DNA from: Acridotheres tristis
Lineage: Eukaryota > Chordata > Aves > Passeriformes > Sturnidae
Direction: 5' to 3'
DNA length: 64,000 nucleotides
NCBI GenBank assembly: GCA_037013685.1
Contig: CM072886.1
Location: 89,330,422 to 89,394,421, forward strand
Every line of letters starts with the position of its first letter. Positions within the stretch are counted from its first letter, which is position 1. Position numbers and translations under genes: made by a program. Of this stretch, positions 61,301-64,000 are shown one piece after another. The notes below the pieces were generated by a model. It had not been told where the DNA came from and did no database searches. It saw nothing but the letters and a program-made list of their open reading frames with translations.

Positions 61301-64000
61301 CCGAGCTATGCTCTTCAGTTGCTATAGCTCTGCCTGAGACAGTCTCCACTGCTGAAATTAGCTGTTGGCCTCATGTTTAGCTAAGATTTGTGCTTCTGAT
61401 TCACACTGTTCTTTTTCATTTTCTGCATTTCATTGCAGAACAATCTCATTAATGATTCTGAAATTGACTTCACGCAGATTCTTCCTCCTACTCCCAAACT
61501 GTGTAATGTTAATGCATTCATTTCTATGTTAAAAAAATAAAAAAGAAAAGAAGATTTAGAAAAAAGAGAAAAATCCACAAAAGTCCTCTTCCTCAAAGAT
61601 TGTTTCAGACAATATCTTGCCTTAGTAGTTATTACGTACTACAAGAAAAAACACCTAGAGACCATGGAACTGCTGGTTGAGGTTCTCCACAAATCATCTT
61701 TACTGTTACAAAGATATACTACATTTTAGGGAAAGAATGAAGAGTGGGAGAATTTTTTCAGTATGCCTGAATGAGATGAAGTAATATAATTTTTAAGGAT
61801 GGCACAATTGTCTAGTTGCCCTCTGACATTCTGAATGAGCTATTTCCATTTTCTATGCTCTGTTAGCATTGAGTTGTAATAAAATGACCCATTTTTCTAA
61901 TTTCAGAAGTCTGAAACTTCAATTAGCGTAATAAAAATTGTAGTTATGAAACCAAGAAGTCGGTCACTTGTGGCAATGGGTATCCTGTGACATTTCTAAG
62001 AGGAGTATATGATGGTCAATTCAGAAATTAGAGAAATTTCAAAAATCTCCATACTCTACCATTAAGTTTCACCCTTACAGAAGGCAATGTCAGAGAGCAG
62101 AGACTCAGACTTTAAAGAGTGGCCTAGCTGGGGATATGGCTGAAGATGGTGGGATCCTTTAAATTTGCATCTAAGGCATGGGTTTCTCTCTGTATTCTCA
62201 TATGAATCATTCTGCAATTTCCCTGTTCTGAAGAATACAATCATAAAATTAGGCCCTTTGTTTAATCAATATTTTGTTAGACTTTGAGGCAGAACTCAAG
62301 AGGGAGGAAGTACAGGCTCTCTGTCAGTTGTAAATTGCAGCACTATCTGACCTGCTGGATGTATTTCCACAACTTGTAGATTGGGGCACAAAAAATTATT
62401 CTGAGGCAATCACATGCACATCAAAAAGTAGATTTCCAGCTCACAGCTGTGGTGTTGACTTTGTGATATAGTAAGGCCTTTGCAAGAATGTGTTGAAAAC
62501 CATCAGCATTTGTTACATACACCCTGAAAGAGCTAACAAATGGTAAAGGCTTTTCAAGACAGCCTCTCAGAAACAAATCACTGTCTAGAAGAGGTAGGTT
62601 CTCTGCTTTAATAATCAACCAACAAGGGTGAGATTTCTAAGTGTCCTACTATGCCCATAACATTAATTTTTAATTCATTTTGTTCAGTGTTTGTCTGTGT
62701 ACCTGAGCAAAATGCCCTTTCGATGTTAAAAAAGTTGTAATAGTAGTTAGACAGATGGCACCCAATCATTTCAGGCTTTTAAGCTAAGGAAATAACACGC
62801 TTGCAATACATATAGCTAAGTTAATTATTATTAAAATAATTTGTTTTGAATTTCTAATCCCTCTGAAATTTAATAGCTGAAGTATCCTGTGATGAACGTC
62901 TAGCAGATTGCATTTAGTAATTAATAAATTGATATACAGTATGTGCTTTTTAGCAGGCTGCCATCTGTTCCTTCCCCTCACTGGGGACAACACTTATCCA
63001 GTAATTGTCACACAGTCAGGGTGGAATAAACACACACAATTTAGAGCCTCGAATATTTTCTATTTTAATTTGTAATAGTGCCACTGATTTGTTTTTATGT
63101 ATTTTAATATGACTTGCAGAAACTTGATGGTGATTAACACCCTGGATAGAAGGTAGCATCACATCTTTTAGCTATTCTTATAATGGTATGTGACTTAGAA
63201 AGATTTAAGTGCAAATTCCACCACGTGGCTTGTCACTGAGTATCACTTTAGCTCCAAATAACCCTACTCCATGAAGATAAAATTAACACTGAAATAAAGC
63301 AAGCAAGAATTGCTGTTTATACAGCAAAGGTTCATAAAGGCAGATTTAAAGGCCTTAAATGTTCAGGCACTCTGTTGATGGACACTTATTCTAAGCAGGT
63401 TTTTCAGGGATGCTGGAGCATGCTTGGAAGGATGCTGGAGCCAGAGGCACATAAAGACAGACTCCTTTTCCTTCTTAAATCAGGATATGCAGCAAAAGAG
63501 GACAGATTTGTCTCATCTACCCTGCACTGGGCCTGCAGAAAGATGTCCAGTGTGTTCATGGAATTGTGGGACATCTCCCTTGGCATCTGGTGATTTTCAT
63601 GTCCTTTGTTTTCTACCATCATCTAGACATGCTTATTTTCCCTGGTGCTTACTCCAAAGCTGTTGCATCTTCCTTTGGAGAAAAGGGAGTTAGCTGCATT
63701 TGAAGCAGGACACTGGAGTGAATGGGAACTCGAGTTCTCTAACTGGAGGTTCCTGCAGTGTGAAAGCTGATCCAGCCTTGCAATAGGGCAGCTTTTCCTA
63801 CCATTATCCATGGTGTCATATGCACAGAATCAAGCCAGGAGTTCCAGTTCTCAGGCGTGTGAAATCCCTGGCACCTTGCGAGGGTAGTGGTGGAAGGGAG
63901 TCTTGCAGTCCTCACGTCCTTTGCTTGTAAGTGTGCACCTTGTCATTGTCACAAGCACTGGGCAAGCCAACCGCCTTGGCTGGGGTGTGATTAGGGAAAA
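58344..64000 (+). other. TMEFF1: TMEFF1 intron 4, 5' part (continues beyond window)
   Basis: This starts with GTGAGT after the microexon. No sequence resembling the next TMEFF1 exon (acidic linker, then the second follistatin module) was found, so the intron is at least 5657 bp. The content is AT-rich without a named repeat. The segment 62790-63130 is rich in TAAT-type motifs and is a candidate conserved noncoding element. Short open frames near 63375-63693 overlap each other in several frames and have no domain. Confidence 0.75.

Noticed and set aside
58344..64000. TMEFF1 exon 5 (acidic linker and start of the second follistatin module)
   Set aside because: No stretch encodes the expected Glu-rich start or the following cysteine pattern; GAAGAA runs near 60720 and 61550 do not continue in frame.
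1..64000. tRNA, rRNA, CRISPR-like arrays, bacterial or phage gene clusters
   Set aside because: No tRNA B-box with a foldable cloverleaf, no regularly spaced repeats, and no gene density or ribosome-binding-site pattern of that kind were seen.

Overview
The window looks like bird nuclear DNA. It is about 40% GC, intron-dominated and has no bacterial or viral gene density. It carries antisense CR1 LINE tails of the avian type, older CR1/L3-like LINE relics of the kind seen across sauropsids, and a solo LTR that I recognise as a common avian endogenous-retrovirus LTR.

Only one protein-coding gene can be supported: TMEFF1 (tomoregulin-1), on the + strand and partial. Three coding exons are visible with GT-AG junctions and continuous phase: 48138-48247 (110 bp), 52296-52425 (130 bp) and a 27-nt microexon at 58317-58343. 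The first two encode one complete ten-cysteine follistatin/Kazal module. The microexon encodes an acidic Ser-Gly linker. By comparison with the known protein these are exons 2, 3 and 4. Exon 1 (signal peptide) should lie before base 1. The second follistatin module, EGF-like domain, membrane segment and cytoplasmic tail should lie after base 64000. TMEFF1 is at human 9q31, and that region corresponds to the avian Z chromosome, so Z linkage is a reasonable inference.

Layout: 1-48137 is noncoding, most likely the 3' part of a very long intron 1. It contains purine- and pyrimidine-rich tracts (about 140-890 and 13160-14940), LINE relics (5950-6270, 7477-7536, 29745-30640), simple repeats, and a 565-bp solo LTR (39845-40409). 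Intron 2 (48248-52295) holds a CR1 tail and an older LINE relic. Intron 3 (52426-58316) holds another CR1 tail and a long uninterrupted CCTCT pentanucleotide array (57286-57494), about 0.8 kb before the microexon. Intron 4 (58344-64000, incomplete) holds nothing I can name.

I found no tRNA, rRNA, CpG-island promoter, second gene or CRISPR-like array. The most noteworthy items are the in-frame 27-nt microexon with a candidate glycosaminoglycan-attachment motif, the pentanucleotide array near it, and the finding that every recognisable retroelement lies antisense to the gene. I did not find a convincing undescribed biological system here.
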